From NCBI GenBank assembly GCA_963710725.1, contig CAVQBJ010000008.1, positions 1,178,001 to 1,242,000 of the forward strand: a stretch of DNA of 64,000 bases, in the 5' to 3' direction. Source of the stretch: CAVQBJ01 sp963710725. Lineage in GTDB: Bacteria; Actinomycetota; Thermoleophilia; Solirubrobacterales; Solirubrobacteraceae. How positions within the stretch are numbered: the first letter of the stretch is position 1; the number at the start of each line of letters is the position of its first letter. Under the pieces are notes generated by a model. The model saw nothing but the letters and a program-made list of their open reading frames with translations. It was not told where the DNA came from and made no database searches. The position numbers and the translations under genes are program-made. Shown piece after piece: positions 17,769-25,519 of this stretch.

Positions 17769-18847
17769 GAGACGCCGCCCAGCGCGGGTGCACTGCCCAC
17801 GAGCGCGGCCGGTGACACCGCGCTCGACTCGTCGCCGGCGACGGTCGCGAGGTCTTGCTGGCGAACCACCTCGAGGGGCTCGGCATAGGTCGAGCTGCCG
17901 AAGCGACCCCAATAGCGAGCGGTCGCGCGAAGCAGCTCGGGCGCAAGGTAGCCGCGGATCGCCGTCTGTGAGGCGTACTGCTCGATGAGCCCGATCTTGC
18001 GCTCCAGGACGTCGTCGATCGACACGAAGCGAGTCGGCCGGAAGTCCACGGTGCTCGACGGACTCTGGTAGGCGTAGACCCGCGGGACCGCGCGCGCCGC
18101 CACGAGCGTCGCGTGGTGGACGCTGCGATGGTCCTGGTGGACGTCCTGGGCGGTATGCGTGTAGACCGTGGTCGGCCGGACCTCGTCGAGCACATCGAAG
18201 ATCGCCGCCACGGTCCCACCGCCAACGGAGATGTCGGTGTCATCGAGCGCGAGCAGGAACAGGCGCGCCGACAGCAGGGCCGCGGGGCGCTCGGCCTCGG
18301 CCACGCGGACGGCTCCCGCGCCGCCGGCCTCCCCTGCCGTCATCGTCAGGAGCGTGATCGCTTGACCCGCGTCGCGATGGTGCAGCAGGATGCCGCCGCA
18401 GCCGATCTCGATGTCGTCGGGGTGCGCGCCGATGGCCAGGACGCGCTCGGTCGGACCACGCCGGCTGCGGTTGGCGCGGTCGAGCGCCACGGCGCGACGG
18501 ACCTTCGCGAGCAGCTCCTGTGGAGCGATCGGGTTGGTGATGAAGTCGCTCGCTCCGGCGCGCATCGCCGCCACGGCGTCCGCGAACTGCTCGTGTCCGC
18601 TCATCACGAGGGCCACGAGCTCTGGATCTCCCAGGCGCCCTTGGCGTACGAGCTCCAGGCCATCCAGGCCGGGAAGATCGACATCGGTGATCAGCACGTT
18701 CCAGTCGCGGGACAACAGCAGCTCCTCCGCGGCCTCCGCACTCACCACCCGGGTGACGTCTGCCACCTCACCGAGCAGCTGCTGCGTCGCGACCGCGGAC
18801 ACCGCGTCCTCCTCGACCAGCAGGATCCTCGTCGCGTCTCCGCTCAC
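17765..18847 (-). CDS. Receiver domain fused to PIG-L/LmbE-type deacetylase
   Basis: 360 residues. Residues 1-125 form a CheY-like receiver: LLVEEDAVS, phospho-acceptor Asp in ITDVDLPGLDG (near 56), VMSGHE. The conserved Lys of ITKP is Asn here (FITNPIAP). Residues 135-330 form a PIG-L N-deacetylase with the zinc motif GAHPDDIEIGCGG and the distal HQDHRSVHHAT. PIG-L enzymes remove acetyl from GlcNAc-containing lipids or small molecules in the cytosol; no signal peptide is present. The gene is coupled by 4-nt overlaps to the ATP-grasp gene upstream and the GT2 synthase downstream. Receiver control of a deacetylase is inferred; no histidine kinase is adjacent. The fusion is unusual in my experience. 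Confidence 0.88.
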   Translation of the reverse strand: MSGDATRILLVEEDAVSAVATQQLLGEVADVTRVVSAEAAEELLLSRDWNVLITDVDLPGLDGLELVRQGRLGDPELVALVMSGHEQFADAVAAMRAGASDFITNPIAPQELLAKVRRAVALDRANRSRRGPTERVLAIGAHPDDIEIGCGGILLHHRDAGQAITLLTMTAGEAGGAGAVRVAEAERPAALLSARLFLLALDDTDISVGGGTVAAIFDVLDEVRPTTVYTHTAQDVHQDHRSVHHATLVAARAVPRVYAYQSPSSTVDFRPTRFVSIDDVLERKIGLIEQYASQTAIRGYLAPELLRATARYWGRFGSSTYAEPLEVVRQQDLATVAGDESSAVSPAALVGSAPALGGVS

Positions 18848-19968
18848 GGCGACCGGCTCCCCACCCGACCGGGGAGGCTCGCCTCGAGATCTGGGTCCCC
18901 CACCCCGCGACCCCCGCCGCCGGCAACCTGCGCGGCCTCGCGCTCTTGTGCGGCGATGTCCGCCAGCGGCAGGACTCGCTCGTCGAGGAAGCGCACCATC
19001 GCGACCTCCGCAAAGTCGAGTGGCGCCTGCGGAGCCGAAGCTCCGAGCGCCTCGGCGACCGCGAGCGTGGGCATGTCGACGCCCGCAGCGACCGTGAGGG
19101 CCATGGTGCCCGGGAAGCGCGGATTGATCTCGAGCAGCGCCGGCGCGCCGTCGGCGGCGTCCTTGACCTGCACGTTCGCGACCGTCGTGAGCCCGACCGC
19201 CTCAGCGGCGGTTCGACCGAACGCCTCCAGCCGCGCGTCGTGGAGCGTTCGTCCCGCCACCGCGATGCCCGAATGGACCTTCAACCGTGCCCGCGGAACG
19301 ACCGAGCGGACCGTGCCGTCGGCGCTCGCGAACACGTCGAGCGAGTACTCGGGCCCGGGCAGGTGCTCCTGCACGAGCAACGTTCCATCGCGCGGGAGCC
19401 GCGCGAGATGCTGACGTCGCCGAACGAGCTGCAGGCCGCGGGAGCCGCTGCCCCGGCGCGGCTTGACGATCGCGGGCATGGCCGGCGCCTGCCAATCGAA
19501 GTCTCCGTCGACAAGCCAGCAGTCGGGAACGCGCACTCGCTTGCGGCAGCACGCGTCGAGCGACCACTTGTCGAGGCACACCTCGAGGGTCGACTCCTCG
19601 GCCAGCACGAGCGCGACCGCCGCGGCCTCGAAGCGCTCGCGCCGGCGAGCGAGCGGCAGCAACTCCACGTCGACCGTCGGCACGACGACGTCGATCAGTT
19701 CGCGCCGGCAGAGCTCGAGCAGGACGTCGGCGAACTGCGGGTCGTCTCCCGGCGGCACGATCGCGCGTTGCGGCTCGGGCACGAGGTAAAGCCCGGCGGC
19801 GTAGGGGTCGATGTCGGCCGCGAAGATCGTCGTGGTCTCGCCCGCGATCGTGCGCATGACCGCGATGCCGGCGGGACCGCCGACACCGGTGACGAGTACG
19901 CGGCGGAGGCGCTCAGCGGGCACCGGCGCCCACCACCAGTCCGCAGAGGCACGGACGTCGGTCTGCAC
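18844..19968 (-). CDS. ATP-grasp carboxylate-amine ligase-like protein
   Basis: 374 residues. The N-terminal pre-ATP-grasp Rossmann part (RRVLVTGVGGPAGIAVMR, FAADIDPYAAGLY) and ATP-grasp core (AIVKPRRGSGSRGLQLV, LLVQEHLPGPEYSLDVF, LLEINPRFPGTMAL) match the PylC/CarB-like ligase group, which joins a carboxylate to an amine via acyl-phosphate. The substrate is unknown. It is the first gene of the four-gene operon and overlaps the receiver-PIG-L gene by 4 nt. A role in adding an aminoacyl or peptidyl group to the amine exposed by deacetylation is one idea, not shown. The C-terminal 40 residues are Gly/Pro-rich and dispensable-looking. Confidence 0.83.
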   Translation of the reverse strand: MQTDVRASADWWWAPVPAERLRRVLVTGVGGPAGIAVMRTIAGETTTIFAADIDPYAAGLYLVPEPQRAIVPPGDDPQFADVLLELCRRELIDVVVPTVDVELLPLARRRERFEAAAVALVLAEESTLEVCLDKWSLDACCRKRVRVPDCWLVDGDFDWQAPAMPAIVKPRRGSGSRGLQLVRRRQHLARLPRDGTLLVQEHLPGPEYSLDVFASADGTVRSVVPRARLKVHSGIAVAGRTLHDARLEAFGRTAAEAVGLTTVANVQVKDAADGAPALLEINPRFPGTMALTVAAGVDMPTLAVAEALGASAPQAPLDFAEVAMVRFLDERVLPLADIAAQEREAAQVAGGGGRGVGDPDLEASLPGRVGSRSP

Positions 19969-20105
19969 GACGGACGGGCAACCCGGATTCCTCTCACGAC
20001 ACGGTCGGAACGGCCAACATAGATCACGACGCGCTCAGCCTGGCCCGTAGAACGCCGCACGCCGCGGGTGGCGTCTACTGGTCCCCGGCGGACCGGCGGC
20101 GAGGC

Positions 20106-21188
20106 CTACCGCGGCTGCAGGCGCATCGCGTGCGATGCCGTCTCGGCGCCCTCGAGGTGGGCCACGACCAGAACGCTCATGCCGTCCTGTGCGCGCAGCT
20201 TCGCGATCGCGGGCGCACCGAGCGGGACGCGCACGGTTGACACCTGACCAGTTGGTGCGGACAACGGTGCGCTGCCGAGGGTGGCGCCCGCCCCGCGAAG
20301 CGCGATCGTGCCCGTGCACGGACGCCCGAGCAGGTCGCAGTAGAGCGACAACGCGACATAGCCCCCGCGCTTGACGCGCGTCGTCGCCTGCCCGAAGTCC
20401 AGGGCCGACTTGCCGCCCGGCTCGCCGGGCTGGCCGTGGAGCCCACCGGGACACAGCGGCGTCGCGTCGACGCCGGTCGCGAGCGTGGACTGCAGCAGCA
20501 GCTCTTCGTGCACGTTACGCGCGAAGCCGTCGCTGGCGGCCACGTCCGTGCTGAGGAGCGTCGCGCCGTTATTCGTCCCGTTATTGGCGATGAACGAGTT
20601 CATGACCGCGCCCGGGACGGTGCCGATGACAGCGTACGGCACGCCACTGGGATAGTGGTTGGGGTCAAACCCACCCTCGTCGTTGAAGTCGACGATGTCA
20701 CCCCGGCTCACGCAGAAGTTCGTCGGCTGATACGAGGTCACCGTGCGCCGCGTCGCGTTCGGGGCGCCGCAGGTCGGAATCACGAACGGCTGACTGGTGA
20801 CATCGACGCGGACACCTCCGCCTCCCGTCGGGGTGAGGGCCTGGAAGTGGATCTCGGCGAGCGGGGCGGGGCCGCCGGCGGCCGGCTCGGCGCAGCCCTC
20901 CAGACGGATCGCGGTGATCTGCCCGCCCGTGGGCGCGCTCGGCCGCGCGCCAGGTGGCAGCGTGACATTCCAGAGGGCGGTGTCGGCGCCGTCGTGATGC
21001 ACGTGACGGACGGCGCCGGTCCCCGCATACTCGAGGTTCGTTGCGGTGTCCCTCGTCGCCGCGACCGCGAGCGGGCTGCCGAACGTCATGACCGTTGCGC
21101 CCGCGCCCGCCGGCAGCGTGAGCAAGGCCACCATCGTGAGCGCGATGGTGCACAGCGGCGTCCTGCGATGGACATCGTGCTTGGCCAT
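20106..21188 (-). CDS. Secreted hypothetical protein, actinobacterial type
   Basis: 360 residues from the ATG at 21188, where AAGGA lies 7 nt upstream; an ATG at 21209 is the alternative. The signal peptide is clear (LCTIALTMVALLTLPAGAGA). The mature part is beta-rich with several Cys (EGCAEP, PTCGAPN, TNFCVSRGD, LYCDLLGRPC). Its first half holds a stretch of the kind seen in secreted carbohydrate- or lipid-associated proteins (IRLEGCAEP..APLAEIHFQ, DIVDFNDEGGFDP). The C-terminal 90 residues again look Ig-like (YVALSLYCDLLGRPCTGTIAL, VPLGAPAIAKL), like the small Cys-pair domains elsewhere in the window. I do not recognise a named family. It stands alone and is divergent from exopolysaccharide cluster I. 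Confidence 0.7.
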   Translation of the reverse strand: MAKHDVHRRTPLCTIALTMVALLTLPAGAGATVMTFGSPLAVAATRDTATNLEYAGTGAVRHVHHDGADTALWNVTLPPGARPSAPTGGQITAIRLEGCAEPAAGGPAPLAEIHFQALTPTGGGGVRVDVTSQPFVIPTCGAPNATRRTVTSYQPTNFCVSRGDIVDFNDEGGFDPNHYPSGVPYAVIGTVPGAVMNSFIANNGTNNGATLLSTDVAASDGFARNVHEELLLQSTLATGVDATPLCPGGLHGQPGEPGGKSALDFGQATTRVKRGGYVALSLYCDLLGRPCTGTIALRGAGATLGSAPLSAPTGQVSTVRVPLGAPAIAKLRAQDGMSVLVVAHLEGAETASHAMRLQPR

Positions 21189-21400
21189 GGCCAAGTCCTT
21201 GCTGGACAATCGAACGTCGGTCCGGTACCGCGGCCTGCTCCGCCGTCCTCCTGGAGCCGGCTGCGCGCCGAGGCGAGCGGCGATGCCCGGACATGGGGTC
21301 TTCCCTTCAGCCTAGCCTGCGCCGCCGCGCGCCGGGGTGGCGTGCACTACGGACATCGCAGCGTAGTAACCGACGACAGACCCGCGGAGCGGAGCGGATT

Positions 21401-21414
21401 GCAGAGCGTTCTGC
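21401..21414. promoter_or_regulatory. Small inverted repeat upstream of exopolysaccharide cluster I
   Basis: GCAGA-GCGT-TCTGC, about 80 bp before the first gene of cluster I, within the 300-bp divergent region (21189-21491). It may be an operator. Short enough to be chance. Confidence 0.25.
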
Positions 21415-21491
21415 GTCATTGAAACTGATCAAGAGGCAGATAGAGGCCGACCGTATGCCGATCGTCGGATTGGCAGGTTGGGTGCGTGCTG

Positions 21492-22303
21492 ATGGCCAGT
21501 GACGTTGAACAGCGGGGCCGGACGCTCATCACTGACGATGAGATCTTCGCCAGCGTGCCGGTGCGACTCACTCCGGCCGCCGTGCGCGTGAGCGTCGTGA
21601 TCCCCGCGCGTAACGAGGCGCGGAACCTCGCCTACGTGTTCGCCCGGCTCCCGGCCGGGCTGCACCAGGTTCTGCTCGTGGACGGACACTCCACCGATGG
21701 CACGCCGGCCGAGGCGCGGCGGCTGTGGCCCGAGGTGCAGATCATCCAGCAGCCGGGCAAGGGGAAGGGCGACGCGCTGAACGCGGGGTTTGCGGCCTGC
21801 ACCGGTGACGTGATCGCGATGCTGGACGCGGACGGCTCGACGGACCCACGCGAGATCCCACGCTTCGTGTCCGCGCTCGGCGCCGGGGCGGATGTCGCCA
21901 AGGGCTCGCGCTACGCCCAGGGCGGCGGCAGCAGCGATCTGACGTCCACGCGCCGGTTCGGTAACGCGTTCCTCGGCTGGCTCGTCAACTCGCTGTATGA
22001 CACGCGCTTCAGTGATTCTGTTACGGCTACATCGCCTTCTCGCAGCGGTGCCTGCCGTACATCCGCTTCGACGCCGGCGGCTTCGACGCCGAGACGCTGA
22101 TCAACGTCCGCGTCGCGCGTGCCGGGCTGCTGATCCAGGAGGTGCCGAGCTACGAGCGCCCCCGGCTACACGGGGAAAGCAATCTGAAGGCGGTCCGGGA
22201 CGGGCTGCGCATCCTCCGCACGATCGTCCTCGAGCGGCTGCGGGTGTCTCAGCGGCGTTCGCTGAACGCACTGCTGCGCAAAGAGGGTCCCTCCGACATA
22301 TGA
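21492..22303 (+). pseudogene. GT2 glycosyltransferase (polyprenyl-phosphate sugar synthase type), frameshifted
   Basis: The first gene of cluster I. The first frame carries VSVVIPARNEARNLAYVF, VLLVDGHSTDGTPAEA, KGKGDALNAGFA and the DxD in IAMLDADGSTDP, the pattern of DPM1/UgpG-like enzymes that load a sugar onto polyprenyl phosphate. The frame breaks at about 22016-22019. The next frame gives CYGYIAFSQRCLP, FDAETLINVRVARAGL, IQEVPSYERPRLHGESNL and a TGA at 22301-22303 that overlaps the next gene's ATG by 4 nt. One missing or extra base explains the break. Start is ATG at 21492 (GTG 21486 possible). Total about 270 residues, no C-terminal membrane helices seen. Confidence 0.82.
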
Positions 22304-23400
22304 GGGTCGCGTTCCTCACCCACGCCTACGGAGGCGGACACGGCGTGGACGGCGGCGACGGCGTCGTCGGCCGACACGTACGTGTGCTGGCCACGGCGGT
22401 GGCCCGCGACAGCGGCACGGCCGAGGTGCTGCTGCATACCACGCGCCACCGAGACCTGCCGTCCGCGGAGGAGGGAATCACGATCAAGCGCTTCTCGTCG
22501 TGGGTTCCCGGCAAGTACGTGGCGTCGCGCGGGCTGTGGTCCTATCTGCGCCGTCACAGCGGGGACTTCGACCTGCTGCACGTGCACGGGGAGCGGATGC
22601 TGTCGGCGCTGCTGATCGCCCAGGCCACGCCACGACACCTGATCGTCACGCCGCACTTCTATGCCTCCTCCGGGACGCACCTCCGGCGCATGGCGCAGGG
22701 TCGTGGAGAGCACCTGGCGGACCGTCAGCTGCTCGCCCGGGCCGAGCGCGTGCTGTGTGTCTCACAGAGCGAGGCGCTGCTGGTGTCCCGGTACGCGCCG
22801 CAGGCCAGTGTGCGCGTCGTCCCCAACGGGTCAGACGCCGAGTCGCTCGCTCCACCGTCGCCGCATCCGATGGACGGCGACGTCATCGTCAGCGTCGATC
22901 GACTCACACGCTGGGCCGGGATCCAGCGAGTGATCTCGGCTCTGCCGGCGCTGCCATCGCGCTACACGATGGTCGTCGTCGGGCGGGGGCGTGCGCGCAG
23001 CATGCTCGAGGCGCATGCCGACTACCTCGGAGTCGCCGACCGCGTGCGATTCGCCGGTGGCGTGACCGACGCCGTGCTGCATCGGTTGCTGCGCACGGCC
23101 TCGGTCGTGGCGACGCTCAAGGAGGAGGACCTGTGGGGCGGGACGTTGCTCAGCGCGGCCTGCGCCGGCACACCCGTCGTCGCCTCGGATATGCCAGCCC
23201 ACCGCGAGGCGGCAAGGCTGGTCGGCAGTGAGGGGATCAGCTTCGTCTCACGGCGCGCCTCACCACTCGCCGTCGCCGACGCGGTCACGCAGCTGGCGGC
23301 GACCGGCGAGCACCCCTTTGCCGTCCTCGTGCCCAGGTGGGCCGACCTGGCCGAGGAGACCATGTCGATCTATCGGGAGGTACTCGATGATGAGCTCTGA
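22300..23400 (+). CDS. GT4-family glycosyltransferase (GT-B fold)
   Basis: 366 residues. The GT-B features are an N-terminal MRVAFLTHAYGGGHG...VGRHVRVLA, LHVHGERML, VVPNGSDAESL and IVSVDRLTRWAGIQRVI at the domain junction, and LWGGTLLSAACAGTPVVASD with HREAARLVG in the nucleotide-sugar site. It probably adds one sugar to a lipid-linked repeat unit on the cytoplasmic face. It starts within the stop of the preceding GT2 (ATGA) and overlaps the next GT2 by 14 nt, so the genes are co-translated. Donor and linkage are unknown. Confidence 0.87.
   Translation: MRVAFLTHAYGGGHGVDGGDGVVGRHVRVLATAVARDSGTAEVLLHTTRHRDLPSAEEGITIKRFSSWVPGKYVASRGLWSYLRRHSGDFDLLHVHGERMLSALLIAQATPRHLIVTPHFYASSGTHLRRMAQGRGEHLADRQLLARAERVLCVSQSEALLVSRYAPQASVRVVPNGSDAESLAPPSPHPMDGDVIVSVDRLTRWAGIQRVISALPALPSRYTMVVVGRGRARSMLEAHADYLGVADRVRFAGGVTDAVLHRLLRTASVVATLKEEDLWGGTLLSAACAGTPVVASDMPAHREAARLVGSEGISFVSRRASPLAVADAVTQLAATGEHPFAVLVPRWADLAEETMSIYREVLDDEL
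23375..23380 (+). promoter_or_regulatory. Ribosome binding site inside the preceding gene
   Basis: GGGAGG, six bases before the ATG at 23387. It supports that start over the next ATG at 23390 and over longer in-frame options. Confidence 0.6.
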
Positions 23401-24700
23401 CCGCGCGGCGCCGGGCGCGACGCTGATCATGGAGTGCGACGTCGCCGCGGGCATCCCGACGATCGCGGCCACCGCCGCGGTCACGCACGCCCTCGTCCTC
23501 GTGCGCGTGTTCAGCGAGCCGATTGGGCTGCTGCGCGCGTCGCTCCCGGCCGAGGGTCTGGAGTCCGACGAGCTCGCACGCGCGATCGTGCGCGACTTCG
23601 AGCCCCAGCTGCGCGAGCGGATCGAGGAGTGTGGGCTGAGCTGGCGTGGCGAGCTGGCGACGGGCGGTCTGCGACCGCCGCGTACGCCGCACTTCCTCGA
23701 GAGTCGAGCCCGGGCGCTGCGCGACGGTCCGCAGATGACGGTCGCCATCTGCACCCGCGATCGTCCCGACGGGCTCGCGCGGCTGCTGGAGAGCCTGCAC
23801 ATCCAGGAATATCAGCGGCTGCACGTCATCGTGGTCGATAACGCCCCGTCGGACGACCGCACGCGTCGGATCGTTTCCGGGCTCTCGGGGGACCGTGACG
23901 TCAGCTACGTGATGGAGCCGCGCCCCGGCCTGTCGTGGGCCCGCAACCGCGCGATCGAGGCCTCGGACGGCGAGGTGATCGCGTGGGCCGATGATGACGA
24001 GATCTGCGATCGCTGCTGGGCGGCCGAGCTCGCGCGAGCCTTCGTCGAGGTTCCCGACGCCGGTGCGGTGACCGGGATCGTCATCCCGGCCGAGCTCGAT
24101 ACGCCGAGCCAGGCACGATTCGAGCAATACAGCGGGGTCAGCCGGGGACGCGGCTTCACGCGAGCGATCTTTTCACCGGCCACCGCATACCTGCAGAGCC
24201 CGCTCTACCCGCTACCGCCGTTCGGCTGCGGCGGAAACATGGCCTTTCGCCGCGAGGCCGTCGAGCGGATCGGCCGCTTCGACTGCGCACTGGGCGCGGG
24301 AACGGCAACGCTGGCGGGCGAAGACACCGCGGCGCTCAGCGAGCTGCTGCTCGGCGGCGGCACGCTCGTGTATCAGCCGACGGCGATCGTGCATCACCGT
24401 CACCGGCGCGACGACGCCGCGCTGCGCCACCAGCTGCTCGGCTACGGCCGCGGCCTGACCGCCTTCTATGCGAGCACGCTCATGCACGACCCGAGCTGTG
24501 TGCGGGAGCTGCTGCATCTCAGCCGGCAGGCGGCACGCGACGAGTTCTCGCGGCGAGGGCGGCGCCTGCGTGAGCTCGACGACGACTTCCCGCGCGATCT
24601 GCTGCACGCTCGGCGTGTCGGCATGCTGCAGGGCCCCTTCATGTACGCCGGCGCGCGGCTGCACGCGCGGCGGCTCGGGCGCGCCCCGGCGCGATCGTGA
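23387..24700 (+). CDS. GT2 glycosyltransferase with conserved N-terminal accessory module
   Basis: 437 residues. Residues about 30-100 form a small alpha/beta module (ALVLVRVFSEPIGLLRASL, GLESDELARAI) that recurs before four other GT2 cores in this window. The GT-A core begins at MTVAICTRDRPDGLARLL, then VIVVDNAPSDDRT, PRPGLSWARNRAIE, and the DDD-type metal site in AWADDDEI. A cluster GCGGNMAFRREAV..IGRFDCALGAGT..GEDTAALSEL follows, with a His-rich VHHRHRRDD. The C-terminus (about 330-437) is helical, without clear membrane spans. It is the likely sugar transferase of cluster I. Confidence 0.86.
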   Translation: MMSSDRAAPGATLIMECDVAAGIPTIAATAAVTHALVLVRVFSEPIGLLRASLPAEGLESDELARAIVRDFEPQLRERIEECGLSWRGELATGGLRPPRTPHFLESRARALRDGPQMTVAICTRDRPDGLARLLESLHIQEYQRLHVIVVDNAPSDDRTRRIVSGLSGDRDVSYVMEPRPGLSWARNRAIEASDGEVIAWADDDEICDRCWAAELARAFVEVPDAGAVTGIVIPAELDTPSQARFEQYSGVSRGRGFTRAIFSPATAYLQSPLYPLPPFGCGGNMAFRREAVERIGRFDCALGAGTATLAGEDTAALSELLLGGGTLVYQPTAIVHHRHRRDDAALRHQLLGYGRGLTAFYASTLMHDPSCVRELLHLSRQAARDEFSRRGRRLRELDDDFPRDLLHARRVGMLQGPFMYAGARLHARRLGRAPARS

Positions 24701-24706
24701 GCGGCG

Positions 24707-25519
24707 ATGCACGCGCCGCCCACAGTGGCCGTGCTCGTGTACCACAGCATCGCCGCGACGACGACGCGGTCGTTTGCGCAGTTGACCATCGACCCCGGGC
24801 TGTTCGACGAGCACCTCGCGGCGCTGGGTGAGCAAGCGCTCGAGGTGATCCCGTTCGGCGCGGTGCCGGATGCGTTGGCCTGCGCGAACGGCGCCGCGGT
24901 CGCGATCTCGATCGACGACGGCCTGGCCGACAGCGCATCGGACGCCGCGCCCGCACTCGCGCGCCACGGGATGCCCGCGACGCTGTTCGTCCCAAGCGGC
25001 TTCGTCGGCGACCGGTCGCGCTGGTTGCGCGGCGAAGACGGCGAGCGACCGATGCTCGGCTGGGGCGATCTCACCGACCTCGCGCAGGCCGGGTTGGAGA
25101 TCGGCTCGCACGGACGGCGCCACCTGGCCGCGGACATCAATCCGGCCGAACTGGTGCAGCGCGACGCCGTCGCCAGCAAGATCGAGCTCGAGGACCACCT
25201 CGGCCGTGCGGTCTCGAGCTTCGCGTATCCGTTCGGCTACCACTCCGCGTCGTCGCGGCGCGCGATTCGCGCGGCGGGCTACGCCCAGGCGTGCGTGACC
25301 GGTGACCTGCCCGCCCGCGGCGGCGACGATCGCTGGACGCTGCCGCGCCTGCAGGTTCAGGGCGGGATGACGCCCGAGGCGCTGCTCGCGCTCGTGCGCT
25401 GGCGTCCTGCGCCCGCGGCGCGCGCATGGGCTCACGCCAAGCAGCGCGTCTGGCACGCCGGCCGGCGCTGGGCCGGCTGGGGCCCTCCGGAGTCCGGGCG
25501 TGCGGAGGAGCCGGCCTGA
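24707..25519 (+). CDS. Polysaccharide deacetylase (NodB/CE4-like)
   Basis: 270 residues, no signal peptide. CE4 motifs: ISIDDGLADSA (motif 1, usually TFDDG), IGSHGRRHLAA (motif 2, HxxxH zinc ligands), SFAYPFGYHS (motif 3). The first Thr/Phe of motif 1 is replaced by Ser-Ile, but the Asp pair and His pair are intact. It would remove N- or O-acetyl groups from a glycan or lipid-linked precursor in the cytoplasm. Six bases separate it from the GT2 upstream, and its TGA overlaps the ATG of the tandem GT2 by 1 nt. A paralogue occupies cluster II at 61374-62156. Confidence 0.87.
   Translation: MHAPPTVAVLVYHSIAATTTRSFAQLTIDPGLFDEHLAALGEQALEVIPFGAVPDALACANGAAVAISIDDGLADSASDAAPALARHGMPATLFVPSGFVGDRSRWLRGEDGERPMLGWGDLTDLAQAGLEIGSHGRRHLAADINPAELVQRDAVASKIELEDHLGRAVSSFAYPFGYHSASSRRAIRAAGYAQACVTGDLPARGGDDRWTLPRLQVQGGMTPEALLALVRWRPAPAARAWAHAKQRVWHAGRRWAGWGPPESGRAEEPA

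Noticed and set aside
17769..17912. Longer start of the GT2 synthase
   Set aside because: Extra 48 residues overlap the PIG-L gene out of frame; the ATG at 17768 is coupled to its stop.
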